24,181 nt of DNA from Clostridia bacterium (GCA_017648525.1 JAGCIP010000027.1:1-24181), one strand, 5' to 3'. Positions 7,325 through 13,425 are shown, numbered from the stretch's first letter. Program-made: numbers and translations. Notes: generated from the sequence alone by a model not told the origin.

Positions 7325-7923
7325 ATCAAATCGTGTTTTCGCATATATTTCCGCAGGGTTTTATCAACACAATGACACTTACGGGCAATCTTTGCTTTAC
7401 TCCATCCGTGCTCATACCAACGCACAATACGGTCATAATACGGGTCAAGTTTATGGTTGCGGGTTACAGAACCAACTGGACGCCCTAACTTTTTACCAGA
7501 AGCCCGCAATCTTGCTAATGCTTCACGTGTTCGCATTGAAATTAAATCACGCTCTAATTCAGCCACAAGCGAAAAAGCAAAAGCAAGAACTTTTGATTGT
7601 ACATTGTCGCCAAGCACAAAGTTGTCTTTCACAGTGTATAACAAGCAATCTTTCTTTGCTAGCGTGTTTAAGATGTCCATAATCATAAGTAATTTGCGTC
7701 CAAGCCTAGAAATTTCACTACATAATAAAACATCGCCTTTTTGCATCTTGTGTAACAAACGTCCTAAGTTTCGTTTGCTAGGGTCGCAAACCCCTGAAAC
7801 ACCATCATCAGTGATAAATTTGTCAATAGTAAGTCCTAGTCTTTGGGCTAGTTGCTCAATACCAAGTTTTTGGTTTTGACACGTTTGGTCGTCAGTCGAC
7901 ACTCGTAGATAAGCATATATCAT
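7321..7923 (-). CDS. Small serine recombinase / DNA invertase (Gin/Hin/Mpi type)
   Basis: 200 aa from the ATG at 7923, behind AAAAAGGAGTGCCAA; the open frame upstream to 7980 crosses the promoter. The catalytic domain begins MIYAYLRVSTDDQ with the nucleophile Ser9 and Arg7. It continues with DDGVSG, RLLHKMQKGDVLLCSEISRL (carrying the conserved ISRLGR arginines), the long E helix near residues 100-135 (VAELERDLISMRTREALARL), the GKKLGRPVGS arm and a C-terminal helix-turn-helix (WSKAKIARKCHCVDKTLRKY). The length and architecture are those of invertases, not large integrases. The closest families by pattern are Gin/Cin/Hin and the Bacteroides Mpi group. It is presumed to act on the six 15-bp-core sites around it. 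No Fis-type enhancer could be identified by eye. Confidence 0.92.
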   Translation of the reverse strand: MIYAYLRVSTDDQTCQNQKLGIEQLAQRLGLTIDKFITDDGVSGVCDPSKRNLGRLLHKMQKGDVLLCSEISRLGRKLLMIMDILNTLAKKDCLLYTVKDNFVLGDNVQSKVLAFAFSLVAELERDLISMRTREALARLRASGKKLGRPVGSVTRNHKLDPYYDRIVRWYEHGWSKAKIARKCHCVDKTLRKYMRKHDLI

Positions 7924-7942
7924 TTGGCACTCCTTTTTGGCT

Positions 7943-7970
7943 ATTGTATACCAAAAATATTGTTTGTCAA
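7943..7970 (-). promoter_or_regulatory. Promoter for the invertase gene
   Basis: On the minus strand: TTGACA (7970-7965), a 16-base spacer, TACAAT (7948-7943), 19 bases before the ATG at 7923. The -35 box is only 8 bases from the core of site E, so recombinase bound at site E could cover or touch the promoter. Confidence 0.7.
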
Positions 7971-7978
7971 TAAAAACC

Positions 7979-7993
7979 AACGTTTAATTTACC
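7979..7993 (+). repeat. Recombination site E
   Basis: Exact consensus core in plus orientation, at the start of silent cassette e. It lies immediately upstream of the invertase promoter, which points away. There is no fibre head on its left side. Confidence 0.8.
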
Positions 7994-8363
7994 GACTTTA
8001 ACCAATGCCTGTTACCAAAAGTCCGGCATAGGTATTGGCGGGCAATACGTTATTAGCCCAGTTAGTCTTCCTGGCGACGCATATACCGCACCGGAAGACG
8101 GTTTGCTTATGTTAGTGGTCGCCGGTTCTTGGAAAGAAGATTATGGTATAACAATCTATAACCAAGACGGTAATATTTATTATGGCGGTTATAGAACAGA
8201 CGATTATAATGGAAACACACAAAGTACTACCTTTTATATTCCTTTATTAAAAGGCGCTCGGGTTAACGTGTTTAACAATAGTGGCAATGCAATTACGATG
8301 GGTAGTAGTAGATTTTACCCGTTTAGAACTTACCCGATTATGAAACATTGTATTAAATATTAG
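7980..8363 (+). CDS. Silent tail-fibre C-terminal cassette e (no start)
   Basis: Rightward open segment from site E, beginning TFNLPTLTNACYQKSG and ending PIMKHCIKY (127 aa). No start codon or RBS lies upstream; the left flank is the divergent invertase promoter. An ATG at 8103 gives 86 aa but has no ribosome site. It contains AYTAPEDGLLML and FYIPLLKGARVNVFNNSGN, aligning in pattern with cassette c (EYTAPEDCWL, LPLRKGQTFTYN), so c and e probably share a fold. It can reach a head only after two events: an E x F flip, then inversion of F with A or C. Confidence 0.8.
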   Translation, partial: TFNLPTLTNACYQKSGIGIGGQYVISPVSLPGDAYTAPEDGLLMLVVAGSWKEDYGITIYNQDGNIYYGGYRTDDYNGNTQSTTFYIPLLKGARVNVFNNSGNAITMGSSRFYPFRTYPIMKHCIKY

Positions 8364-8704
8364 TACTTAATAAAAAACCTCATACTAACACGAGTTGGTA
8401 ACACGACATTATCGTTACGAGAATAGGCGCTTTTACTGTTTTTGGCGCTAAAATTTACACCAAAAATATTACTTGCGGTAGCGGCTTTTGCGGCATAAGC
8501 AACACTTGTCGCTGTTGCTTTTGTAAAAGCACCAGAAACACTACTTATTACCGATGATACGCCAGAGTTTTGGTCTCCTGTCCCGAAAGAACCTATTATA
8601 TTTGGTAATTCTGCTGTCATAGGGTCGTCATAATCGTGTAGAGATGCAACAGACAATACACCGCATATTGGGAACGAACCAGAATAATTAGGTAAATTAA
8701 ACGT
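8360..8704 (-). CDS. Silent tail-fibre C-terminal cassette f (no start)
   Basis: Leftward open segment from site F, beginning TFNLPNYSGSFPICGVLSVA and ending RVSMRFFIKY (114 aa). The reading frame stays open through the site into the antisense of the next gene (to 8800), but that extension is chance. It contains AELPNIIGSFGTGDQ, like the LPN(V/I)xG(F/S) segment of cassette a and common in collar-fibre C-termini. A x F inversion (5183-8705) would put it on fibre 1, and C x F inversion on fibre 2, both in frame. Its TAA overlaps the TAG of cassette e. Confidence 0.8.
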   Translation of the reverse strand, partial: TFNLPNYSGSFPICGVLSVASLHDYDDPMTAELPNIIGSFGTGDQNSGVSSVISSVSGAFTKATATSVAYAAKAATASNIFGVNFSAKNSKSAYSRNDNVVLPTRVSMRFFIKY

Positions 8705-8705
8705 T
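8691..8705 (-). repeat. Recombination site F
   Basis: Exact consensus core on the minus strand, at the right limit of the locus. Its outer flank, TCTATAAAAATGCTTGATTT, closely parallels the flank of site B and runs into a promoter in the same way. This suggests that a site-plus-promoter unit was duplicated. Confidence 0.8.
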
Positions 8706-8717
8706 CTATAAAAATGC

Positions 8718-8746
8718 TTGATTTTTTGACCAAAAAGTGTTATAGT
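8718..8746 (+). promoter_or_regulatory. Promoter for the Mtd-type fibre gene
   Basis: TTGATT (8718-8723), a 17-base spacer, TATAGT (8741-8746), 21 bases before the ATG at 8767. It sits just outside the last recombination site. This would restore rightward transcription after the shuffled region, where minus-strand genes and inversions would disrupt read-through. Confidence 0.75.
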
Positions 8747-8766
8747 AAAACAATAAGGAGAAATAG

Positions 8767-9516
8767 ATGGCAACACAGGTTCAAAGACGTCGTGGCACAT
8801 CGGCTCAAAATGATGCTTTTACTGGTGCCTTGGGCGAGTTTACTTATGATGAAACCAATCACACAATACGTGTTCACGATGGCGTGAAACAAGGTGGCTG
8901 GCAACTTATTGTTAAAACTGCTGAACAAGCGCTTCCTTATGTTGGTTCTTGGAAAACAAAATTAAAATATGATGCTCAGGGACTAATTACCGATGCAACA
9001 GATTTGGAAGCATCAGATATTCCTGATTTGTCCGGCACTTACGCTACATTAGTACAGTTGAATCAAAAAATAACAAAGAACGAGGCTATTACCGCTGGCA
9101 CAAAGTGCAAGATTACATACGATGCTAACGGTTTGGTTACAGGCGGTGCAGATTTAACCGCCGCAGATATTCCTGATATTTCTGGCACTTATGCAAAAAA
9201 GATGGCTGTTGTTACACCAACTGTTGCTGGTGGTGTTTGGAGTTTGGAAGCAAACAAAGTTAACAAAATTGTTTTATCTTCCAGCGCAACAATGTCATTG
9301 CCACAATCTGCCGCATTAGATTTAACCATCTTGAATCAAATAATTGTTCAATTAAAAATGGTTGACCCACAACAGATTAACTTAGGAACAACAAACTATT
9401 TGTCTGGTGTTGCTCCTGATTTATCGCAAGCGGGTGTTTATAATATCTATTACGAATGGGACAACAACGACAATGCGTGGTATGTAGGTGCTGTATTGAA
9501 GAAAGCAATAGTATAA
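8767..9516 (+). CDS. Tail fibre with Mtd-type N-terminal domain
   Basis: 249 aa, behind AATAAGGAGAAATAG. The N-terminus (VQRRRGTSAQNDAFTGALGE, then FTYDETNHTIRVHDGVKQGG) matches the small N-terminal domain of the Bordetella phage major tropism determinant, used by many fibres for virion attachment. Residues 64-93 and 112-143 are two related repeats (YDA.GL.T...DL.A.DIPD.SGTYA) forming a short shaft. The C-terminal 100 residues form a beta-rich domain (LPQSAALDLTILNQIIVQLK, YYEWDNNDNAWYVGAV) probably capping the trimer or carrying the next fibre. No C-type lectin or diversity-generating repeat is seen. It is followed by another fibre gene 10 bases later, so the two may form one appendage. Confidence 0.82.
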   Translation: MATQVQRRRGTSAQNDAFTGALGEFTYDETNHTIRVHDGVKQGGWQLIVKTAEQALPYVGSWKTKLKYDAQGLITDATDLEASDIPDLSGTYATLVQLNQKITKNEAITAGTKCKITYDANGLVTGGADLTAADIPDISGTYAKKMAVVTPTVAGGVWSLEANKVNKIVLSSSATMSLPQSAALDLTILNQIIVQLKMVDPQQINLGTTNYLSGVAPDLSQAGVYNIYYEWDNNDNAWYVGAVLKKAIV

Positions 9517-9526
9517 GGGTGGTGCT

Positions 9527-11425
9527 ATGACAAGGGCTTTAAGTCAAGATTTGTTATGGTATGGCTACTGGAAAACAAAAATGGTAACTGTTACCATTGT
9601 TCCTAACCCTTCTGATGCCACAGTCACATTGACTTCCGCAGGCTATACACAATCTGGTAATTCGATTACGCTTCCTATTGGCGCAACTTTAAGTTGGTCT
9701 GTCGCAAAAACACCAACATATAATACTCAATCAGGACAATTTGTTGTAACCGGACCAGATACAATGGCGATTGAATTATCGTCTGCGCCCACTGGCGTTT
9801 TAAGCATAACACCTGTTCCATCTGATTCTGTTGTAACTCTTACCGCTACTGGTTGTACACAGGTTGGCAATTCTATAACTGTTCCTTTGGGCGTGACTGT
9901 TCATTGTACAGTATCTCCAAATAATAATGCAGATTTGCTTGACGCAACAACGGACATTCAAGTTGTAGAAACACAACAAGAAGAAACATTAACCTGCAAT
10001 GCAAGAGTAACAATCTCGCCTGACCCAGCAGATTCTGTGGCCAACATCACTTATGCTGGCAGAACGTATGCAAATACGGCTATTGTGCCTTATGATTCAA
10101 GAATATCTTGGTCTGTATCACACGCAAATTACGACTCACAAAGTGCAAACAATGTGCAGATTTTGGCAAACACAACAATACCAGTAACACTGCAAAAAAC
10201 TATGGTAATATTCTCTGTAACGCCATATATTAGAGGTACGTATGCGCCAAATGCGACTGTATCATTATCGACTGACGCAGAAGGGGTTAGCCCTGTTTCT
10301 GGCTTAGGAACACAACAGATTTCAATTCCTGTGGGTTCGTCTGTTACATATTCTGTATTTCAAACTAATTATGACACTGTAACCAGTGTTGCTGAAAATA
10401 TAACATCTGCAACGAACTTATCTATAACGATTTCTGCTCATAATATGGGTGTACAATATTTTGCAAGCAACACATCTTGGACTGTGCCAACCGATGATAA
10501 TTACAAAATGGCAGTTATTACAAACGGCGGTTCTGGTGGAAGTTGTAACTCTGCAATGATGTTTGGTGGCCTAGGCGGTGGTGCTTCTGGCAATGCGTAT
10601 GTTGTAGATTTGCCAAATTTGGTTGCTGGTCAGGTTTTGGCGTTTAATTTCGCAGCGAACAACACTGTGATTACAAAAGATGGTTCTGATTATTTGTCTT
10701 ACCCTAACGGCGGAAACGGCGTCAGTTCATCAGCCGGAAGTTTAACTTTTGACGGAACATCTGGTGGTTCTGCTACAAGTGGAAATGGCGGCGGTGGTGG
10801 TTCCGGTGGTTGTCGTACTTATTCTGTAAGCATACCACATACATCTTGTTCTGGTACAGGTAGACAGGCTTCGTGCCGTACTTGGTATTCTGTTATTACA
10901 TATAGAGGCGTTATTGCAAATGGTGGTGCCGGAGGCGCTTCTGGTAACGCTGGCGCAACAGGCGACACATCTACTGTTATTGGTTCTACTTATGCTGTTA
11001 GCGGTTCTGGTGGTAGCGGTTTTAACAGTGCTACTGGCGGAGCAAATAACGGCGGCGTATACTCAAATTCTACTGTATCAACAGCAACTGCTGGAACTGG
11101 CGGCGGTGCAGGAGCCGGGGCTTCTTCGTCGCAATCTACTATAACATCAAGAATACAAGCCGGCACATTAACCGCTGCTTTTTTAAGAACGTTAATGACA
11201 GGTGGTGGCGCAGGAACAGGTGGTGTGTTTAGTGCTAGTGGCGATTATACAGCGTCCACAACTGTTAGTACACCTGGTGCTGGCGGTGGTGGTGGCGCTT
11301 GGACAAACGGAACCGCTGGTGCAAACGGTATAGCAAACACAACAGGTTCTGCGTTTTCAAGTAGGGCTGGCGGTTCTGGTGGACACGGAGTTATTATAAT
11401 CTGGCGTCCTGCGGACTATGCGTAA
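9527..11425 (+). CDS. Large tail adhesin: beta-sandwich repeats plus glycine-rich tip
   Basis: 632 aa. Residues about 18-305 hold four related beta-sandwich-like repeats (TIVPNPSDATVTLTSAGYTQ, then SGNSITLPIG; ITPVPSDSVVTLTATGCTQ; ISPDPADSVANITYAGR; and a last degenerate unit), similar in style to PEGA/Ig-like modules. Residues about 310-632 are a glycine-rich domain starting SNTSWTVPTDDNYKMAVITN and ending GGHGVIIIW, the pattern of the Gly-rich phage adhesin domain. This tip contains an unusual Cys-rich insert near 425-465. The start at 9527 follows GGGTGGTGCT, a weak site; the ATG at 9581 (residue 19) is an alternative. It probably binds the cell surface. The C-terminal DNA is rich in GGT/GGC codons. 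No signal of cassette exchange was found in this gene. Confidence 0.78.
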   Translation: MTRALSQDLLWYGYWKTKMVTVTIVPNPSDATVTLTSAGYTQSGNSITLPIGATLSWSVAKTPTYNTQSGQFVVTGPDTMAIELSSAPTGVLSITPVPSDSVVTLTATGCTQVGNSITVPLGVTVHCTVSPNNNADLLDATTDIQVVETQQEETLTCNARVTISPDPADSVANITYAGRTYANTAIVPYDSRISWSVSHANYDSQSANNVQILANTTIPVTLQKTMVIFSVTPYIRGTYAPNATVSLSTDAEGVSPVSGLGTQQISIPVGSSVTYSVFQTNYDTVTSVAENITSATNLSITISAHNMGVQYFASNTSWTVPTDDNYKMAVITNGGSGGSCNSAMMFGGLGGGASGNAYVVDLPNLVAGQVLAFNFAANNTVITKDGSDYLSYPNGGNGVSSSAGSLTFDGTSGGSATSGNGGGGGSGGCRTYSVSIPHTSCSGTGRQASCRTWYSVITYRGVIANGGAGGASGNAGATGDTSTVIGSTYAVSGSGGSGFNSATGGANNGGVYSNSTVSTATAGTGGGAGAGASSSQSTITSRIQAGTLTAAFLRTLMTGGGAGTGGVFSASGDYTASTTVSTPGAGGGGGAWTNGTAGANGIANTTGSAFSSRAGGSGGHGVIIIWRPADYA

Positions 11426-11434
11426 GGAGAATAA

Positions 11435-11698
11435 ATGAAGTATGTCTATGTATGTGCGATTATTTGCATCATATTGTTCGGAACGCATTTATATGCGTTT
11501 AAGACGGGCTATGCTTCTGGTGGCAATAAGGTGCGGTCCGAATTATACGAACTTACGCAAAAACAAGCGGAAGCGCTTAGTGCGGCAAATAAGAAAATTC
11601 TTGACTTTCAACGTATTATCGGTAATAATAATGATGAGTGTTTTAACAGGGTGTGGCCTGATGAAATCATCAACGCCGCCAACCCACAGTTGCGTTGA
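11435..11698 (+). CDS. Inner-membrane spanin (Rz-like)
   Basis: 87 aa, behind AAGGAGAATAA. One N-terminal membrane segment (VYVCAIICIILFGTHLYAF) is followed by a charged helical, coiled-coil-like stretch (VRSELYELTQKQAEALSAAN) and a C-terminal DECFNRVWPDEIINAANPQLR, the tail pattern of Rz proteins. Spanins fuse the inner and outer membranes in the last step of lysis of Gram-negative hosts. The +1-shifted frame near its 3' end encodes a lipoprotein, as in Rz/Rz1 pairs. The pairing supports the call more than the weak sequence similarity alone. Confidence 0.78.
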   Translation: MKYVYVCAIICIILFGTHLYAFKTGYASGGNKVRSELYELTQKQAEALSAANKKILDFQRIIGNNNDECFNRVWPDEIINAANPQLR

Positions 11699-11786
11699 TA
11701 TGACAACTTATGTCAATAACAGCAAAACTGCGGCACAAGTCATATCAAGGGAGCGTTTGTGTGAGTTGGCTCGCACCGGACAATAA
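11580..11786 (+). CDS. Outer-membrane spanin lipoprotein (Rz1-like), GTG start
   Basis: 68 aa, overlapping the last 119 bases of the i-spanin gene in another frame and running past it. From the GTG at 11580 the product begins (M)RQIRKFLTFNVLSVIIMMSV, then LTGC, a lipobox. After the cysteine comes KSSTPPTHS, a short Pro-containing stretch, and a soluble tail with two more cysteines. The GTG is preferred over the ATG at 11442, which reads through shadow sequence, and over internal ATGs that would delete the signal peptide. A weak GCGGAAGC lies upstream. This is the expected lipoprotein partner of the i-spanin. Confidence 0.72.
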   Translation: MRQIRKFLTFNVLSVIIMMSVLTGCGLMKSSTPPTHSCVDMTTYVNNSKTAAQVISRERLCELARTGQ

Positions 11787-11798
11787 AAGGAGAAAAAG

Positions 11799-12044
11799 AT
11801 GGCTGGTGTTATATTACAAGGTGTTTTAGTAGACCCTGCTAATGCAAAGGGTAAAGTTTATCAAGTTACTATTGTTGGCGGTGGTATGCAAGCCAAAGAA
11901 TTACCAGAAGCGGCCGAGGCGTACGAAGGCATAATTTTGATGTACACCGGCGAAACAGATACAGATTTCACACACGGTTATTTTTATGAATGTGTAAAGA
12001 GCGGAAGTTCTTACGTCTGGCAACAGTTAGACGTTCAACCATAA
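11799..12044 (+). CDS. Hypothetical small beta-rich protein
   Basis: 81 aa behind AAGGAGAAAAAG. It starts MAGVILQGVLVDPANAKGKV and has a C-terminal half MYTGETDTDFTHGYFYECV ending VWQQLDVQP. The pattern (M/Y)xGxTDxxxxxG(Y/F)FYxC...YxWxQ resembles a short beta module often repeated in tail-fibre or baseplate proteins of gut phages, where it usually forms part of a longer protein. No catalytic motif or membrane segment. It sits between spanins and holin-like genes but may be a virion or appendage protein. Confidence 0.6.
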   Translation: MAGVILQGVLVDPANAKGKVYQVTIVGGGMQAKELPEAAEAYEGIILMYTGETDTDFTHGYFYECVKSGSSYVWQQLDVQP

Positions 12045-12055
12045 TGGAGGGTATT

Positions 12056-12289
12056 ATGGACACATACTGGTCTGAAATCGTTACATTTCTTGTTACTGCC
12101 GGGTCATCCTGGGGTATGATTACTACTAAATTAAAAGACCAAGGGAAGGAGATTGAGGAGTTGAAAGGTCAAATTGAAGAAATGCGTAAAGACCACGACT
12201 TAGTAATTCGCATCGACACCAAGGTTGATAATCTTGCTGAGATGATAAAGGAAATGAAAACAATAATGGAAAAAAGGAGCAAAAAATGA
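12056..12289 (+). CDS. Small membrane-anchored coiled-coil protein (XhlA-like pattern)
   Basis: 77 aa from the ATG at 12056, chosen for AATGGAGGGTATT; the longer frame to 11990 is shadow of the gene before. A moderately hydrophobic N-terminal segment (WSEIVTFLVTAGSSWGMI) is followed by a heptad-like charged helix (LKDQGKEIEELKGQIEEMRK, then RIDTKVDNLAEMIKEMKTIM). The size and arrangement resemble XhlA-type haemolysin/holin accessory proteins. It overlaps the holin-like gene by 4 bases (ATGA). A lysis role is inferred from the neighbours. Confidence 0.62.
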   Translation: MDTYWSEIVTFLVTAGSSWGMITTKLKDQGKEIEELKGQIEEMRKDHDLVIRIDTKVDNLAEMIKEMKTIMEKRSKK

Positions 12290-12495
12290 TAGATTGGTTA
12301 ATTGCAAACTGGAAAGATATTACCGCTGCATTTGGTATATTAGTGGCGTTCTGTTCTGCTGTGGTTAAATTAACACCAACGCAGAAAGATGATACTTTCT
12401 GGGCAAAAGTGTTAAAAATCTTAGATTTATTCTCCATCTTCTTCACAAAGAAAGACGCTGCAATAATCGAAAAAGCAGAGGCTAAAAAGAAATAA
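12286..12495 (+). CDS. Putative holin
   Basis: 69 aa. The ATG overlaps the preceding stop, with AAAAGGAGCAAAAA ahead of it. It has a hydrophobic segment ITAAFGILVAFCSAVVKL, then TPTQKDDTFWAKVLKILDLF with a second amphipathic or membrane-associated segment (ILDLFSIFF), and a Lys/Ala-rich C-terminus. The 'LTPT.KDD....K..K..D' pattern is common in small phage membrane proteins next to lysis genes, often annotated as holins. Function is inferred from size, topology and location. Confidence 0.62.
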   Translation: MIDWLIANWKDITAAFGILVAFCSAVVKLTPTQKDDTFWAKVLKILDLFSIFFTKKDAAIIEKAEAKKK

Positions 12496-12758
12496 TGAAA
12501 AAACGCAAGTGGAAGAACTTATATACAATAAGCCAAACATTCGTATGCCCTTATTGTCTTCAAGAACTTCCACTTAGCGAAATGACGGTCGAACACGAAC
12601 CGCCAAAGTCTCGGCAGAAAGAATTAGGGCCGAGTACAAAGATTTGGGCTTGCAAGCGTTGCAATAATGAAAAAGGCGCTTTAACAGCCCAAGAATACGC
12701 CGAGTGGAAACGCTTGGAGTTTATAAGAAACGGTGGGCTATCAAACCAAAGGAGGTAA
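12495..12758 (+). CDS. HNH endonuclease-like protein
   Basis: 87 aa. Residues C18-P-Y-C21, the E33-H34 pair in TVEHEPPKSR, and C53-K-R-C56-N-N-E-K-G form the zinc-stapled HNH fold (CxxC...H...CxxCN). The start overlaps the last base of the holin-like stop. Free-standing HNH proteins in late phage operons can be homing endonucleases or packaging accessories; its position away from any terminase gene in this window favours neither. The motif is clear, the role is not. Confidence 0.78.
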   Translation: MKKRKWKNLYTISQTFVCPYCLQELPLSEMTVEHEPPKSRQKELGPSTKIWACKRCNNEKGALTAQEYAEWKRLEFIRNGGLSNQRR

Positions 12759-12760
12759 AT

Positions 12761-12793
12761 ATGGCTTGCGGAAAAAAGGGTGGAAAAAAATAG
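12761..12793 (+). CDS. Ten-codon lysine/glycine micro-ORF
   Basis: ATG at 12761 directly after an optimal AAAGGAGGTAAAT, encoding MACGKKGGKK and then TAG. The strong ribosome site is hard to explain unless ribosomes load here. The TAGGAG containing its stop is also the ribosome site for the next gene, which is in the same frame, so the micro-ORF may couple translation. It contains an in-phase A AAA AAG string. It could be a real micropeptide, a leader peptide or a remnant. Confidence 0.45.
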   Translation: MACGKKGGKK

Positions 12794-12802
12794 GAGTACA
12801 CG

Positions 12803-13423
12803 ATGTATAAATTGACAATAGGTTCAATTAACGACGTTAAATATTCCAGCACCGATGCACACGGTTTATTCTCTGGCACGATAGAGACTGACCGTGTAGT
12901 ATTAGTGGATGGCGACGGCAAATACTTGCAAACAGACGGCAATTTCGGCACAGACTTGAAAAACGGTTTGGTTCGCACTTGGTCTGCTACACGTGATTCT
13001 GCCGAAACGGCATATTTGATTGCGACAACCAGCGCAACGGCAACGGCGGCTGTTTATATTTATGACGGTATAATGGTCTTGCAATCTGCTTATTCAACAG
13101 TTGATGCGTTTATCGAATATTTAGTAGATAACGGCGTTATAACAATTCAAGATTACGTAAGTCCTAAGTATAAATTAAATGCAGTTAGCGTAAAGACTGC
13201 CGGTGACGGCTACACAGCAGAAACAGTTGAAGTTACTGTTCCTGGCGCAACTGGCGATACAGCAGGTGTTGTAACGGTTACAATATCGGAAGGCAAATGC
13301 AGCGCAGCAGAAATCACAACTGCTGGTTCATACGAAACATTAGTTGCATCGCAAGATATAACTGTTGACGGTGGCACAACTGACGGTGTTATAACTGTAA
13401 CTATGGCAGAAATAACAGACTAA
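12803..13423 (+). CDS. Hypothetical beta-rich, probable virion/appendage protein
   Basis: 206 aa behind TAGGAGTACACG. Unrecognised. The N-terminal 115 residues mix beta strands and a helix (STVDAFIEYLVDNGVITIQD). The C-terminal 85 residues (VKTAGDGYTAETVEVTVPGA, VVTVTISEGKCSAAEITTAG, DGTTDGVITVTM-like strands) resemble repeated beta modules with 'GxGY' turns used in phage fibres and decoration proteins. Acidic, no membrane segment, no catalytic motif. It lies between the HNH protein and the endolysin. Confidence 0.6.
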   Translation: MYKLTIGSINDVKYSSTDAHGLFSGTIETDRVVLVDGDGKYLQTDGNFGTDLKNGLVRTWSATRDSAETAYLIATTSATATAAVYIYDGIMVLQSAYSTVDAFIEYLVDNGVITIQDYVSPKYKLNAVSVKTAGDGYTAETVEVTVPGATGDTAGVVTVTISEGKCSAAEITTAGSYETLVASQDITVDGGTTDGVITVTMAEITD

Positions 13424-13425
13424 AA

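Larger units (their letters stand above)
5183..8705. other. Multiple-inversion tail-fibre shuffling locus
   Basis: This region contains six copies of a 15-bp sequence, AACGTTTAATTTACC or a one- to three-base variant. Plus-strand copies are at 5183, 6159 and 7979 (A, C, E). Minus-strand copies are at 5829, 6790 and 8691 (B, D, F). They bound three tail-to-tail cassette pairs: 5183-5843, 6159-6804 and 7979-8705. Inside the region are a serine recombinase and a fibre-assembly chaperone. Each of the six cassettes reads TFN(L/I)P in the same phase across the site, so inversion between a head-linked + site and any - site keeps the frame. Only two cassettes have heads in the order shown. Gin (Mu), Cin (P1) and the plasmid shufflon are known precedents; activity here is inferred. 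Confidence 0.85.

Noticed and set aside
7924..7980. Longer invertase reading frame starting at 7980
   Set aside because: It would run through the -35 and -10 boxes; the ATG at 7923 has a good ribosome site and starts with the conserved MIYAYLRVS.
8705..8800. Extension of cassette f upstream of site F to an ATG at 8800
   Set aside because: The extension is antisense to the Mtd-type fibre gene and its promoter, has no ribosome site, and breaks the pattern of the other five cassettes, which begin at the site.
10467..11425. Possible diversity-generating retroelement target in the glycine-rich adhesin
   Set aside because: No reverse transcriptase, template repeat or adenine-biased variable repeat was seen in the window, and the repetitiveness is explained by glycine codons.
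12761..13423. Recoded TAG (amber read as an amino acid) joining the micro-ORF to the next gene
   Set aside because: TAG serves as a normal stop at ends of several clear genes (for example 5514, 14995 and 16648), and the next gene has its own ribosome site and ATG.
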